64,000 nucleotides of DNA from Melitaea cinxia. Its lineage: Eukaryota; Arthropoda; Insecta; Lepidoptera; Nymphalidae. Shown piece after piece: positions 54,183-63,462 of this stretch (its first letter is position 1; each line of letters opens with the position of its first letter). The DNA is taken from contig NC_059401.1 of NCBI RefSeq assembly GCF_905220565.1, positions 2,753,001 to 2,817,000 of the forward strand, in the 5' to 3' direction. Under the pieces are notes generated by a model that saw only the letters and a program-made list of their open reading frames with translations, searched no databases and was not told the origin of the DNA. A program made the position numbers and the translations under genes.

Positions 54183-57100
54183 CTAAAAGTAAAAGAAATT
54201 ATTTTAATATATTAAACTTTTCACTAGATATGACAATGAAAAATTAAAAAAATCAAATAATAAATAGTAAACTTTAAAGATACAAAGCTCAGAAACAGTA
54301 GATCTTTGGAATGATATAGATCTTTTAGAACCCAATTTTTTTTTTAAATCTTATACTAACTGATCCGATGAATATTGATATTCCATATTTTTTTGAAATT
54401 CTTTATTTGTCGAGACAATAATGAACACAAAAAAAAATATTATTCAATTTGGGACAGTCGTTCTGAAGTTACCCTCGTACATACATTTCAGCAATTTATT
54501 TTCTGATTTTTATTTAATTTTCTGGACGATGTTCTTAAAGTTTCATGTTTCATTCCGTAAGAACCAGAACAAAAAAAAAGAAGCATCGAATAAAATCGAT
54601 TTGTTATCAACTTATGACGTAACCGATGGAAATATCATTACAGCCTATACAGTCCACTGCTGGACATAGGCCTCCACAAGTTTACGCCAAAAATAACGAG
54701 AACTCATGTGTTTTGCCCATAGTCACCACGCTGGGTAGGCGGGTTGGTGACCGCAGTACTGGCTTTGTCGCACCGAAGACGCTGCTGCCCGTCTTCGGCC
54801 TGTGTATTTCAAAGCCAGCAGTTGGATGGTTATCCCGCCATCGGTCGGCTTCTTAAGTTCCAATGTGGTTGTGGAACCTTGTTATCCCTTAGTCGCCTCT
54901 TACGACACCCACGGGAAGAGAGGGGGTGGCTAAATTCTTTAGTGCCGTAGCCACACAGCACATGAAAATAGGGATAGGGAGGGAGCAGATGGAAATAGGG
55001 ATTAGTTTTTTATTTAAAAGTAGTCGTGTAGATACTAAACTTACCTTTGAGTACATCCAAGTTTGGATAAACAAATGTCTTATGCAAACATTCGACTTCC
55101 ACCGAAGTGAATCCGATCGACGTCATCATTTGTTTGACCTTCTTTTCAGGTTCCTTCGAAAAATTATGAAATATTTTATTCATTGATAACTTAATTTCAT
55201 TTTGTTTTGATTCATTTTCATTTTGTATGAAACATTTCCCTTTTAAAAAAGACGAAGTTAAGACATCTTATTACATTTCAAAAAAAAATCTGTATATTTG
55301 GGCGTGTAAGTAAAAGTTACACACACAAACACAATCACACACACACATACACACATCAGCCTATTGCAGTCCACTGCTAGACGTAGGCCTCCACAAGATC
55401 GCGCCAAACATTACGACCCCAAAACAGCCGGAAACCGTGGGGCTGCCGGGAACTAAGGGCCGAAATTTTTGGCGCGTACTCATGAGTTCTGCCCGTAGTC
55501 ACCACGCTGGGCAGGCAGGTTGGCGAAAAAAAGTAAAAATCCTTTTTTTATTTATTTGATCTGTTGTTTTTTTTTTTGTTACTAATGTCTTTTTTTATAT
55601 AATTGTATAAAAATGTATATTTTTTAAATGCATAAACCTATCACAACTCTTTTTTTGCGAGTAGTGGATAAAGTTGTACTTACTACGACTTCAAGTCCGC
55701 CTTCTGAGAAACATGTTATGTTAACTTGTGTAATAAAGATTAAATAAATAATGATCTATAAGCTGTTTTCGAGGGTTGTTACGAATCGTCTCGCCAGAGG
55801 ACTCGACGAATTCCAACCACCAGAGCAGGCTGGGTTTCGAAATGGCTACAGCACCGTGGACCACATCCATACTGTTCGGCAGATTATCCAAAAGACGGAA
55901 GAATATAATCAACCGCTGTGTATGGCATTTGTGGACTACGAGAAAGCCTTCGACTCTGTCGAGACCTGGGCTGTCCTGGACTCTCTGCAGAGATGTCATA
56001 TCGACTGGCGATATATCGAGGTACTGAAATCTATGTACGACGCGGCGACGATGACCGTTCATGTCAATGACCAAAGAACAAGACCTATTTCCCTCCGGCG
56101 TGGGGTAAGACAGGGGGATGTAATATCACCGAAACTGTTTACCACTGCGCTAGAGGATGTTTTTAAGACCTTGGATTGGGGGGAACGAGGCATCAACGTC
56201 AATGGTGAATTCATCTCTCACCTTCGTTTCGCCGACGATATTGTCATCTTTGCGGAGACGCTGGATGAGTTAGGCCAAATGCTGGCCGGCCTAAACGAGT
56301 CCTCCCGACGTGTCGGTCTCTGTATGAACTTGGATAAGACGAAAGTTATGTTTAACAACCAAGTCATACCGATACCGGTATCGGTCGATGGTACCCTTCT
56401 CGAAGTTGTTCAGGATTATATTTACCTAGGCCATACTATCCAACTAGGCCGCAACAACTTCGAGAAGGAGGCCGATAGGAGGATTCGGTTGGGCTGGGCG
56501 GCGTTTGGCAGGCTCCGTCGAGTCTTCACTTCGAAGATTCCGCAATGCTTGAAGACAAAAGTTTTCGAGCAATGCGTCCTGCCTGTGTTAACATACGGAG
56601 CCGAGACGTGGACACTGACGAAGGGACTGGTCCACAAGTTTAAAGTCGCTCAACGTGCAATGGAACGGGCTATGCTTGGGGTCTCTCTCAAAGATAGGAT
56701 TAGAAATGAGACTATCCGCGAGAGAACGAAAGTAACCGACATAGCCCACAGAATTAGCAAGTTGAAGTGGCAGTGGGCTGGTCATCTGTGTCGCAGGACC
56801 GATGGCCGTTGGAGTAGACGGGTCCTAGAGTGGAGACCGCGTCTTGGCAAACGCAGTGTGGGACGTCCTCCGGCCCGTTGGACTGACGATCTACGTAAGA
56901 TTGCCGGTGTAGGCTGGATGAGGATTGCGGAAGACCGGGATGTGTGGCGCGAATTTGGGGAGGCCTATGTCCAGCAGTGGACTGCGATAGGCTGAAGTGT
57001 AAAATAATGATAGCATTGTTCAATGTTAAGGACAGTTTGACATTACATATACGAAAAGTTACTATTTTTTAAGCTTATCATGTGAGCACGAAATGCAAAA

Positions 57101-59731
57101 ATTATAATTGATAATGAATAGAATTTTACCAGACAGTCAATATAGGGTGAAATAAAGCGTTCAACATCTTTCATCCAAAACTTCCATTTTGTTGACCGAG
57201 ATAGGACGCGGTAAACGTCAAAAACCGGCGTGTGAGCCAGGAATACTAAAAAGCACTCGCCTCTCTCTGATAGTAGATCATATATGTTTGCAAATGCCAC
57301 CCTGAAATTATGATTTTATTATAGATATTTATTATTACTCTAGATTAATTTTTTAAATATCTAAGATATATCTTAGTAGTTTATCAAAGTGAAAAATAAT
57401 TTTTGTAGAATAAATATGTTAGTATTATGGGTATAACCTTTGTGCATCAAAAATAGTATCAGAATAATAATTTATAGTACATCTCTAAGTCTAAATACTA
57501 AATTTATACTTTGATATGTAGTGCAGATTTTTCAATCGAACAATTTAATTACTGTCCTCGTTTTTAGAAATTCAATTAAGAGAATTAAATATATATTATT
57601 TTTTTAAGGAGTACTAATTGTGTTTGCTCGCAAACGAAAAAACAAAAACACTTCATTCACATCGATAAGTAAATACGCGTTATTAAAATAGTACACATTA
57701 CTTCTTGATCAAAATTAAACGCGACTGCAAGACAAGCATCAGCTTTTGATTAAACTGAGGTAGGGCACAGCAGGAAATTTCCCGCTCAAAATATGGAGCA
57801 GACCGACTGGGGTCATACTCTAGACTTTAGAGAAGATCACAACTAAATAAAACTGTTTTTAGTGATGTGTTCCTGTTGGTGAGTAAGGTGACCAGAGTTC
57901 CTGAGGGAATTGAGGATAGGGTGCCGACCCTGCGCTTGCGATGCTTCTAGTGTTGCAGACATCTATAAGCTACGGTAATCGCTTACCATCAGGTGAGCCG
58001 TACGCTTGTTTGCCGACCTGCTTATATAAATAAATAAAAAATTAGAATCATCAAAATCGATATACCCAGTGAAAATTTATGCGGTATAATACAACGTAGG
58101 TCGACGAAAAAATATCAAGTAAATACGGATTATTAAATATAACTCGAAAAGTACTAGTCAGATCGCAATTAAATTTAAATGGAACCTCATGACACGTACT
58201 CGACTAGAAAAAAGGTCAGGCTCAGCCAGATCATGTATCTGGATCGGATCAGGATAGAACGAGGCATGCCAGATCAGGCAAGCTCTATCAGGACCAGGTC
58301 TGGTCCAGACAAGGATAGCCTGATATAAAATATAATCAAGTATGGTAAGGCATACTAGATCAGGACCCGGTCCGGTCCAGATCAGGATAGCCTGATGTAA
58401 AATATAATCAAGTATGGTAAGGCATACTGGATCGGGACCCGGTCCGGTCCAGATCAGGATAGCCTGATGTAAAATATAATCAAGTATGGTAAGGCATACT
58501 GGATCAGGACCCGGTCCGGTCCAGATTAGGATAGCCTGAAAGAAATTACGCAAACTGAGCCTGAATCGCGCTATTAATGTTTTTAAGCGCACTAAGTATA
58601 TATACAGTTATCAGGACAGTCTAGCAGGGAGTCATTTCTACACAGTGGAGCAGTCGTAAGTAATAGGAAATAGTTAATTAGTAGTTAATTATTAGAAGTT
58701 GATAAGTAAAATTTAATTAACAACATAAAAATAAATAAAAATAATTAATATTTAAAATAAAAACACAAATAAATAATACATTGGAAAAAATAAACGGAAA
58801 TAAATATTAATATATAATATATTTTTTTGTTAAACATTTTTTTCAAGAATATACATTCGTGTTTTATAAAAGGACCGGACCGAACCGGCTGATCAGGATG
58901 AGATGAGATTTCCTGATCTGGACCCGATCAGGAAATCTCATCTCATCCTGATCAGGTCCAGACCAATCATCTGCGTTACATGCCTTATCTAGTCCTGATC
59001 AGGCATGCCTGGTCCGGTCCTTCTAAGGAAGACGAAAAAATTTCTACTCGGGTACCGCCTTTCGATTAAAAAAAACATAAAAATCTGTCCACCCAGTCAA
59101 AAGTTCCGGGCTAACATATATTTAAAAAATATTGAGAACTTCGTCTTTTGGAAGTCCTCCAGCCAGTCCTTAACGTTTTATGTAAGAGAAGAGTAAATAA
59201 AATAAATATAACTAATTAAACTGTCTCGAAAAGTGGAAATAGAACTCGCATATGAAGAATTTTATGTAAAATGTAAAATATAATTAACACATTATAAAAA
59301 ATTAGAGCATGGTAAAAAATTAGAATTAAATAGTAATTAAAATATATAATAAATTTAGGAATTACTCACTCTTGTTGTTGGATCCAATGCAAGGCGTAGA
59401 ATGAAAATACGTAATCAAAAGTTCCTCGAAGCTTGTTTGGCAAGTCGCCCTCGATGTTCAGCACCATGAAACTGGTGTGATCATTCGCGTACTGCTTATT
59501 AGCAAAGTGAACCATGTTTTCGCTAATATCACAACCTACCAGTCTTTCACAATTATCGGGGATAAATTTTTTTAGTATACCCATCGTTACGCCTCCATCT
59601 CCGCAACCAATGTCTAAAACCGTAATTTCGCCGTTTTTCCATTTAATTCGCTTTCCATATTCTTCTAAACATTGCAGAGCATCCGTTTTTGTTATAATAT
59701 TGCTTTTATTATATAATTCAGCGTCGTTCAT
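53992..59731 (-). CDS. JHAMT: Juvenile hormone acid O-methyltransferase-like, copy C (4 exons)
   Basis: Exons 59731-59370, 57301-57130, 55153-55045 and 54182-53992 (362+172+109+191 nt) give 277 aa. Exon 1 differs from A at about seven residues, with SAM motif I VLDIGCGDG and FYALHWI intact. Two signs of relaxed constraint: the ancestral TAA after GRK is read through by point changes, adding four residues (ALIF) to a new TAA at 53994-53992; and the intron 2 donor is CTG|GTAAAA instead of CAG|GTAAGT. Introns have grown by insertion (intron 2 is about 2.0 kb against 1.2 kb in A). No stop or frameshift is visible, so it may still be functional, or may be an early pseudogene if the weak donor fails. 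Confidence 0.82.
54634..54987 (-). mobile_element. Rep-D insertion in JHAMT-C intron 3
   Basis: Flanked by 9-bp GATGGAAAT (54625-54633, 54988-54996); copy A has the empty site AATGGAAAT. Reversed relative to 25954-26275 and sharing its RTE-like terminus CCACTGCTGGACATAGGCC. Confidence 0.8.
55045..55153 (-). CDS. JHAMT: JHAMT-C exon 3
   Basis: EPEKKVKQMMTSIGFTSVEV...; acceptor TTTTTCGAAG, donor AAG|GTAAGT. Confidence 0.85.
55345..55535 (-). repeat. RTE-tailed repeat fragment in JHAMT-C intron 2
   Basis: Same insertion as 6555-6725 in A, preceded by an (AC)n-rich tract. Confidence 0.65.
55670..55745 (+). repeat. 3' end of a CR1-like LINE in JHAMT-C intron 2
   Basis: Counterpart of 6836-6908: AAGTCCGCCTTCTGAGAAACATG ... 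TGTAATAAAGATTAAATAAAT. Confidence 0.6.
55751..56995 (+). CDS. RTE-type reverse transcriptase, C-terminal 414 residues
   Basis: RT motifs: PPEQAGFRNGYSTVDHI, FVDYEKAFDSV, RRGVRQGDVISPKLF and the catalytic FADD at 56228-56239; then the thumb and a C-terminal line AERMGRPP-like (GKRSVGRPPARWTDDL) that closes many RTE and related RTs. The frame is uninterrupted to TGA at 56993-56995. The apparent start ATG falls in the duplicated target sequence, so it is accidental. Without endonuclease it cannot retrotranspose alone. Confidence 0.85.
   Translation: MIYKLFSRVVTNRLARGLDEFQPPEQAGFRNGYSTVDHIHTVRQIIQKTEEYNQPLCMAFVDYEKAFDSVETWAVLDSLQRCHIDWRYIEVLKSMYDAATMTVHVNDQRTRPISLRRGVRQGDVISPKLFTTALEDVFKTLDWGERGINVNGEFISHLRFADDIVIFAETLDELGQMLAGLNESSRRVGLCMNLDKTKVMFNNQVIPIPVSVDGTLLEVVQDYIYLGHTIQLGRNNFEKEADRRIRLGWAAFGRLRRVFTSKIPQCLKTKVFEQCVLPVLTYGAETWTLTKGLVHKFKVAQRAMERAMLGVSLKDRIRNETIRERTKVTDIAHRISKLKWQWAGHLCRRTDGRWSRRVLEWRPRLGKRSVGRPPARWTDDLRKIAGVGWMRIAEDRDVWREFGEAYVQQWTAIG
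55755..57001 (+). mobile_element. RTE-type LINE, 5'-truncated, in JHAMT-C intron 2
   Basis: Flanked by the 9-mer AAATAATGA (55746-55754, 57002-57010). It lacks the endonuclease and N-terminal RT and ends soon after the RT stop without poly(A), as RTE elements do. It lies antisense to JHAMT-C. Copy A lacks it. Confidence 0.85.
57130..57301 (-). CDS. JHAMT: JHAMT-C exon 2 (weak donor)
   Basis: Acceptor TTTCAG kept; last codon CTG (Leu) replaces CAG (Gln) and the donor is GTAAAA, with loss of the +5 G. Confidence 0.82.
57740..58025 (-). repeat. Rep-B copy in JHAMT-C intron 1
   Basis: Counterpart of 7885-8155; retains CAGGTGAGCCGTACGCTTG. Confidence 0.7.
58275..58541. repeat. 72-bp tandem repeat inside the structured element
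   Basis: The word GGATAGCCTGA recurs at 58313, 58385, 58457 and 58529, exactly 72 bp apart. Each unit contains the self-complementary GGACCCGGTCCGGTCC and AGTATGGTAAGGCATACT. Confidence 0.9.
58870..59022. repeat. Nested hairpin with a perfect 28-bp stem
   Basis: Inner arms 58891-58918 and 58926-58953 are perfect complements around a 7-nt loop TGGACCC. Outside them AGGACCGGACC (58871) and GGTCCGGTCCT (about 59012) form an outer stem. Confidence 0.9.
59370..59731 (-). CDS. JHAMT: JHAMT-C exon 1 (SAM-binding domain)
   Basis: Start and donor (GA|GTGAGT) as in A. Distinct residues include KRIKW, GVTMG, DISENMVHF and FDYVF. Confidence 0.88.
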
Positions 59732-59839
59732 TTTCGTATATCTTTTAGAGATATTTGTTTGATTCGGGTTTGAGTGCGTTAAATCGCTGCGTTTGGTTCG
59801 GTTTCAGCTGACAGTCTCATCAAGAGTGCGGTGCGTAAG

Positions 59840-59851
59840 TATTTATATATA
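59840..59851 (-). promoter_or_regulatory. TATA box of JHAMT-C
   Basis: TATATATAAATAC on the minus strand, in the same block as A; the initiator-like word is TCAGC instead of TCAGT (about 59809). Confidence 0.6.
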
Positions 59852-60032
59852 CCACCGATACATGGTATAGCCGACTGTTATGGTACGGTGTGTTACGGAA
59901 TTTTCCTCAAAATTTGAAAATGATGCATGTGCAACGATTGGAACATTAATTTTTAACATTAATTAAATTAATAACAGAAATTGTACGTAAATATGCGAAA
60001 ACGTTAGTCAAATGCGTCTGAATAATGAATTA

Positions 60033-60044
60033 GCAAGTGCTTGC
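60033..60044. promoter_or_regulatory. Conserved palindrome upstream of JHAMT-C
   Basis: GCAAGTGCTTGC, identical to the site upstream of A. Confidence 0.5.
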
Positions 60045-60169
60045 AATTTACTTATTGTTTAATTTTATCCAGTACTTTACGATCCTAACGTTTCCTCAAA
60101 ATCATTATTGTATTATTTCGATTGTATTTAATTGAATAAAATATAATAAAAATTGTTATAATTGTGTTT

Positions 60170-60400
60170 ACTAGCCAAAAAAAAACCGGTTTCAATTATA
60201 TGGGCCATTGACACAACGTAGGCAGACAAAAGTCAAGTAAACACGCGTTGTCAAATATTACTCAAAAGGTTGTAATTAGATTTCCAAATTTAAATGCGTT
60301 CACGAAAATCGGTACGCCCAGTAAAAAGTTATGAAGTATAATACAACGTAGGTCAACGAAAAAATAGTCAAGTAAGTACCCATTACTGCATTATAGTAAA
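60170..60400 (-). repeat. Rep-A partial copy upstream of JHAMT-C
   Basis: AACCGGTTTCAATTATATGG ... AATACAACGTAGGTCAACG; corresponds to the right-most Rep-A at 10097-10330. Confidence 0.65.
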
Positions 60401-60659
60401 TGTGGGTAAACCTTCCGTGATCGGAAGTTGTTTGCAAGCTGCGTGTTAATTAATTGAATATATTAGAAATTATTGTTAATTCATTAGGAAGTGCGATTAA
60501 TTACCTCACTGAAACTGTGACTTGAACTGCAAAACCAAGTGTCATCACTTGAAAAGACTATTCAAGAGCATAACAGCGTAAGTAACAAAAAACGAGTGTT
60601 CTTTACACCACACGACTGAAGTAAAATTTCTGTACAATAGGCCTGCACTGTGTCTTAAA

Positions 60660-60960
60660 TTTATGTATCGTAACTGGCTATGAGAGAAAGAGTAACTCTC
60701 TCTAGCTCCGTTTGCCTCGCCCAATTATACTTTTCGAAACACTCTCGTCACGCGCTCACCAGCTTACTTCCCAAGTCAAACGTGCGTAAAGAAGTTTTTA
60801 CACGTGACGTGCGTAAATAAAAACGGGACCGAGTAGAAGTACTGGCATTATATTGATAATCAAAGTCAACGAGGCGTATTATATTTTTAACAAATATTTT
60901 AGTTAGTTGTTAAATTTTAACAAAAGACGTAAGTTAAGAAAAAATTAAAACTTTATTATA
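60660..60960. other. Unique-looking segment, no gene
   Basis: Occupies the place where copy 1 has the LTR relic. GC-richer patch with CTCTCTAGCTCCGTTTGCC and CACGTGACGTGCG; no frame. Confidence 0.4.
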
Positions 60961-60969
60961 TTTTATGAA

Positions 60970-61850
60970 AACAATTTATGAAAAAACTTTGAATTATTAT
61001 TTAAGGATATTTTAAATTTGTTTCTTTTGGAAAATATTCAAACTGTACCTCATTTCGATATGGCTACTTTTGATTTCAAGAATGCTTTAAATTTATTACG
61101 TACTAGCTGTGCCTGCGACTTCGTCCCCGTGGAAATTAAAAAAAATATTGTTCAGTTTCCAGTCACAAAATAAATAAATTTGTAAAATAAAAGTAGCATA
61201 AGGTACTCCTTATTACATCAGCTATCTGCCAGTGAAATTTCCGTCAAAATCGGTCCAGCCGTTTCAGAGATTACCAAAAGCGGTTATTTTAATACGCTAT
61301 AGATTATATCTAATGATGAAACAAGTACCTATTAAACAGTTGATTGAATATATTAAATACTACGACTCTTTGAGAATGATAGAGAAGTAAGTGTAAAAGA
61401 AATTTAATAGTTATTATTATGTTATGTTTTAAAAGGCAGGTTAACGCAAGGTGCTAAGCTAAGTCTTCAAGACGATTATGTTGATGTTGAGGTTTTGATA
61501 AGTGATGTGAATAAATAATTGTTGCCAAAAAGGGTGCAAGAGCAATTCAAAATAAATCACAAAAATTAAAGCAGCACGAAATATCTAATTCTGACTATGG
61601 GAAACAAATAACAGAATTGTTTGTGAACCTTACTATGTCACAGGCCAACGGAAACTTAGATTGCTAAAATATTTGATAAAACAAGCGATTAAACAGTTTT
61701 CCCATTATTTACGAAATCACAATCTCAGTACTATAGTTTGAGCTAAAAATTACAGATCCCTGAAAGACGCTATACCAGCAGCCCGAGATAAAAAAATCTC
61801 GGCACCAGCAGCTGGAGAGGTGATGGATATGTATAAAAGAATTTTTCATA
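60970..61850 (+). pseudogene. Degenerate Gypsy gag relic in duplicated segment (copy 2)
   Basis: Blocks in order: LENIQTVPHFDMATFDF (61020), LSLQDDYVDVEVLISD (61466), YGKQ.TELFVNLTMSQANGN (61597) and IKQFSHYLRNHNLSTIV plus KNYRSLKDAIPAA (61690-61775), with several stops and shifts. Interrupted by a Rep-E at about 61100-61300. Confidence 0.65.
61100..61305 (+). repeat. Rep-E copy inside the gag relic
   Basis: CTAGCTGTGCCTGCGACTTCGTCC ... AGCTATCTGCCAGTG ... GGTCCAGCCGTTTCAGAGATTA. Absent from copy 1, so inserted after the duplication. Confidence 0.65.
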
Positions 61851-61985
61851 ACTAAGGAATTTACATAATAATAATAACAATAATCTTTATTGGACACAAT
61901 CATAAATTATACAATACAGATTACCCTGACTCCTGCACTAGTTTGCACTGTGTTGCAGACGCCAGTATCCTCCCCTTTAATATAT

Positions 61986-62722
61986 CGACGGGTGCAAAGT
62001 AAAAAAAGTTAACTACAATTTTGAGTTTTTTTTTTATTGCAGTAACTAACTAAAAGCTTTATATTTTACAACATGGCAAAATAAAAAATACAAATATCAC
62101 CTCATTTCTTGTACTTTTGTCAAGTAAAAGAAGACAACTACTGCTGTTTTGTAAAATTACACGACGTACATGCGTTCAACTACCACTTGGCCGCTTTTAC
62201 GCAATCCGCGCGACAGGCGCACGTTCATTCCTATTGTGTCATCAGTCAGATGTCATGTGCTTCGCCGGCCGGCAACAATGTTTGTTTGTTTTGGTTTTTT
62301 ACGTATTAAGGTTTGTGTGAAAGTGTTATCATAATAATAAACCATTTGAATAGATCACGATAGACATGGAAAGACGTTTTTGGAAATTTTTGGAATTGGA
62401 AAAGTCATACTTATAAATATATGAAACATCTTTATTAAACCCAGATTTATTAATTCCTATGTAGAAACGACCAAGTGGTAGTTAACTCAGTTGTCATATT
62501 TTTAAGCACAATGTAGAGGCAGACAACTGCAATATCTCGTTAATTAAACATAATTAGATGAAATGAAATATACAATTGTTTGTCTTTCTAAAAAATATAG
62601 CAGTGATGAAAATTTCAACAAATTTGGTTTAAAATTGACAAAATGGGAGCACTTTTTCCTATTTTGCGCTCTCCTGAAAAGTTCCTGTTTTGTATATAAC
62701 TCTTTTTATTTTGCACCCGTCG
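61986..62722. mobile_element. 737-bp TIR element (MITE)
   Basis: Inverted ends of 25 bp, CGACGGGTGCAAAGTAAAAA at the left and its near-complement ending TTTTGCACCCGTCG at the right; flanked by ATAT (61982-61985 and 62723-62726). The interior has overlapping frames at 62109-62320 without recognisable motif. Confidence 0.75.
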
Positions 62723-62924
62723 ATATGTAATAACAAATTATACCCTTAAAAACTAATTATTATCAATTCAATGGTACAAAAAAAATCAAAACTAGCTAAC
62801 ATTAACATTAATAACTTTAAACTATAATTAACATTTAGATGGAAAACTTGTGCCATGTGTGTTTAGTTGTTCACTAATTATTACCATGTGTATGTGTATG
62901 TGCTTGTGTGTATGTACAAAGTGT

Positions 62925-62938
62925 GGGTGTGCGTGTGT

Positions 62939-62976
<38 letters not shown>

Positions 62977-62980
62977 GTGT
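62925..62980. repeat. (GT)n microsatellite
   Basis: TGTGTGTG tract with a few GC/TA interruptions; frames across it are artefacts. Confidence 0.95.
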
Positions 62981-63462
62981 ATATACGTCTGTGTATATCA
63001 CGTCAGTCAATGGCTATTATTTAACTGTTATTTAAAGATTCTCTGTAGCGTTGTAATCCAAGCATTTTAACCAGGCAAGTAATTTTTCCTTTGATCTATA
63101 GTTATTAAGTGTTCTGATTTTAAAAATTGTGTTAATTTTACTATAAAGAGTTGGAGCATGGTGATTGTAATGTTTTCGTCCAAACGCTGTTTTCGTAGGA
63201 TTTACCGGACATCTTTTTATTATTTTTATTATTTTAATTATTTTATTTTTTATTATTTTGTTCCTTAAAGGTAAATAAGGTACACACTTCTTATGGTATC
63301 TTTTAACAACTTCATATACATATGTATGTTTGTCTTACAGTCAGTACATCAGCTTGTTTATACACCGCAACTTTGCTTATTACTGCGCAACTTGAGTATT
63401 ACTTTTAGGACCGTGCGTTGGGCCTTCTCTGCAAGCATTATATTTGTCTTACCAGCGCCTCC

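Larger units (their letters stand above)
58200..59051. mobile_element. 852-bp structured element in JHAMT-C intron 1
   Basis: Absent from copy A, whose sequence is continuous across the site. Ends TCGACTAGAAA / TTTCTACTCGG are imperfect inverted repeats, with GTAC on both sides (58196-58199, 59052-59055). The left third holds a GC-rich 72-bp tandem repeat; the right end holds a nested hairpin. No protein-coding gene is credible; a 144-codon minus frame over the tandem units is open only because 72 is a multiple of three. Confidence 0.7.
53432..61731. repeat. Segmental duplication, copy 2 (contains JHAMT-C)
   Basis: Aligns with 4361-12780 in direct orientation. Insertions private to this copy: Rep-D (54634-54987), RTE (55755-57001), the 852-bp element (58200-59051) and a Rep-E (about 61100-61300). 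JHAMT exon lengths are conserved. Confidence 0.85.

Noticed and set aside
58158..58592. 144-residue minus frame with repeated Trp-Thr-Gly-Pro-Gly-Pro
   Set aside because: Open only because the 72-bp tandem unit is a multiple of three; no family motif, and the insert is intronic.
62828..63070. Cys/Val-rich and Thr/His-rich frames
   Set aside because: Translations of the (GT)n microsatellite.
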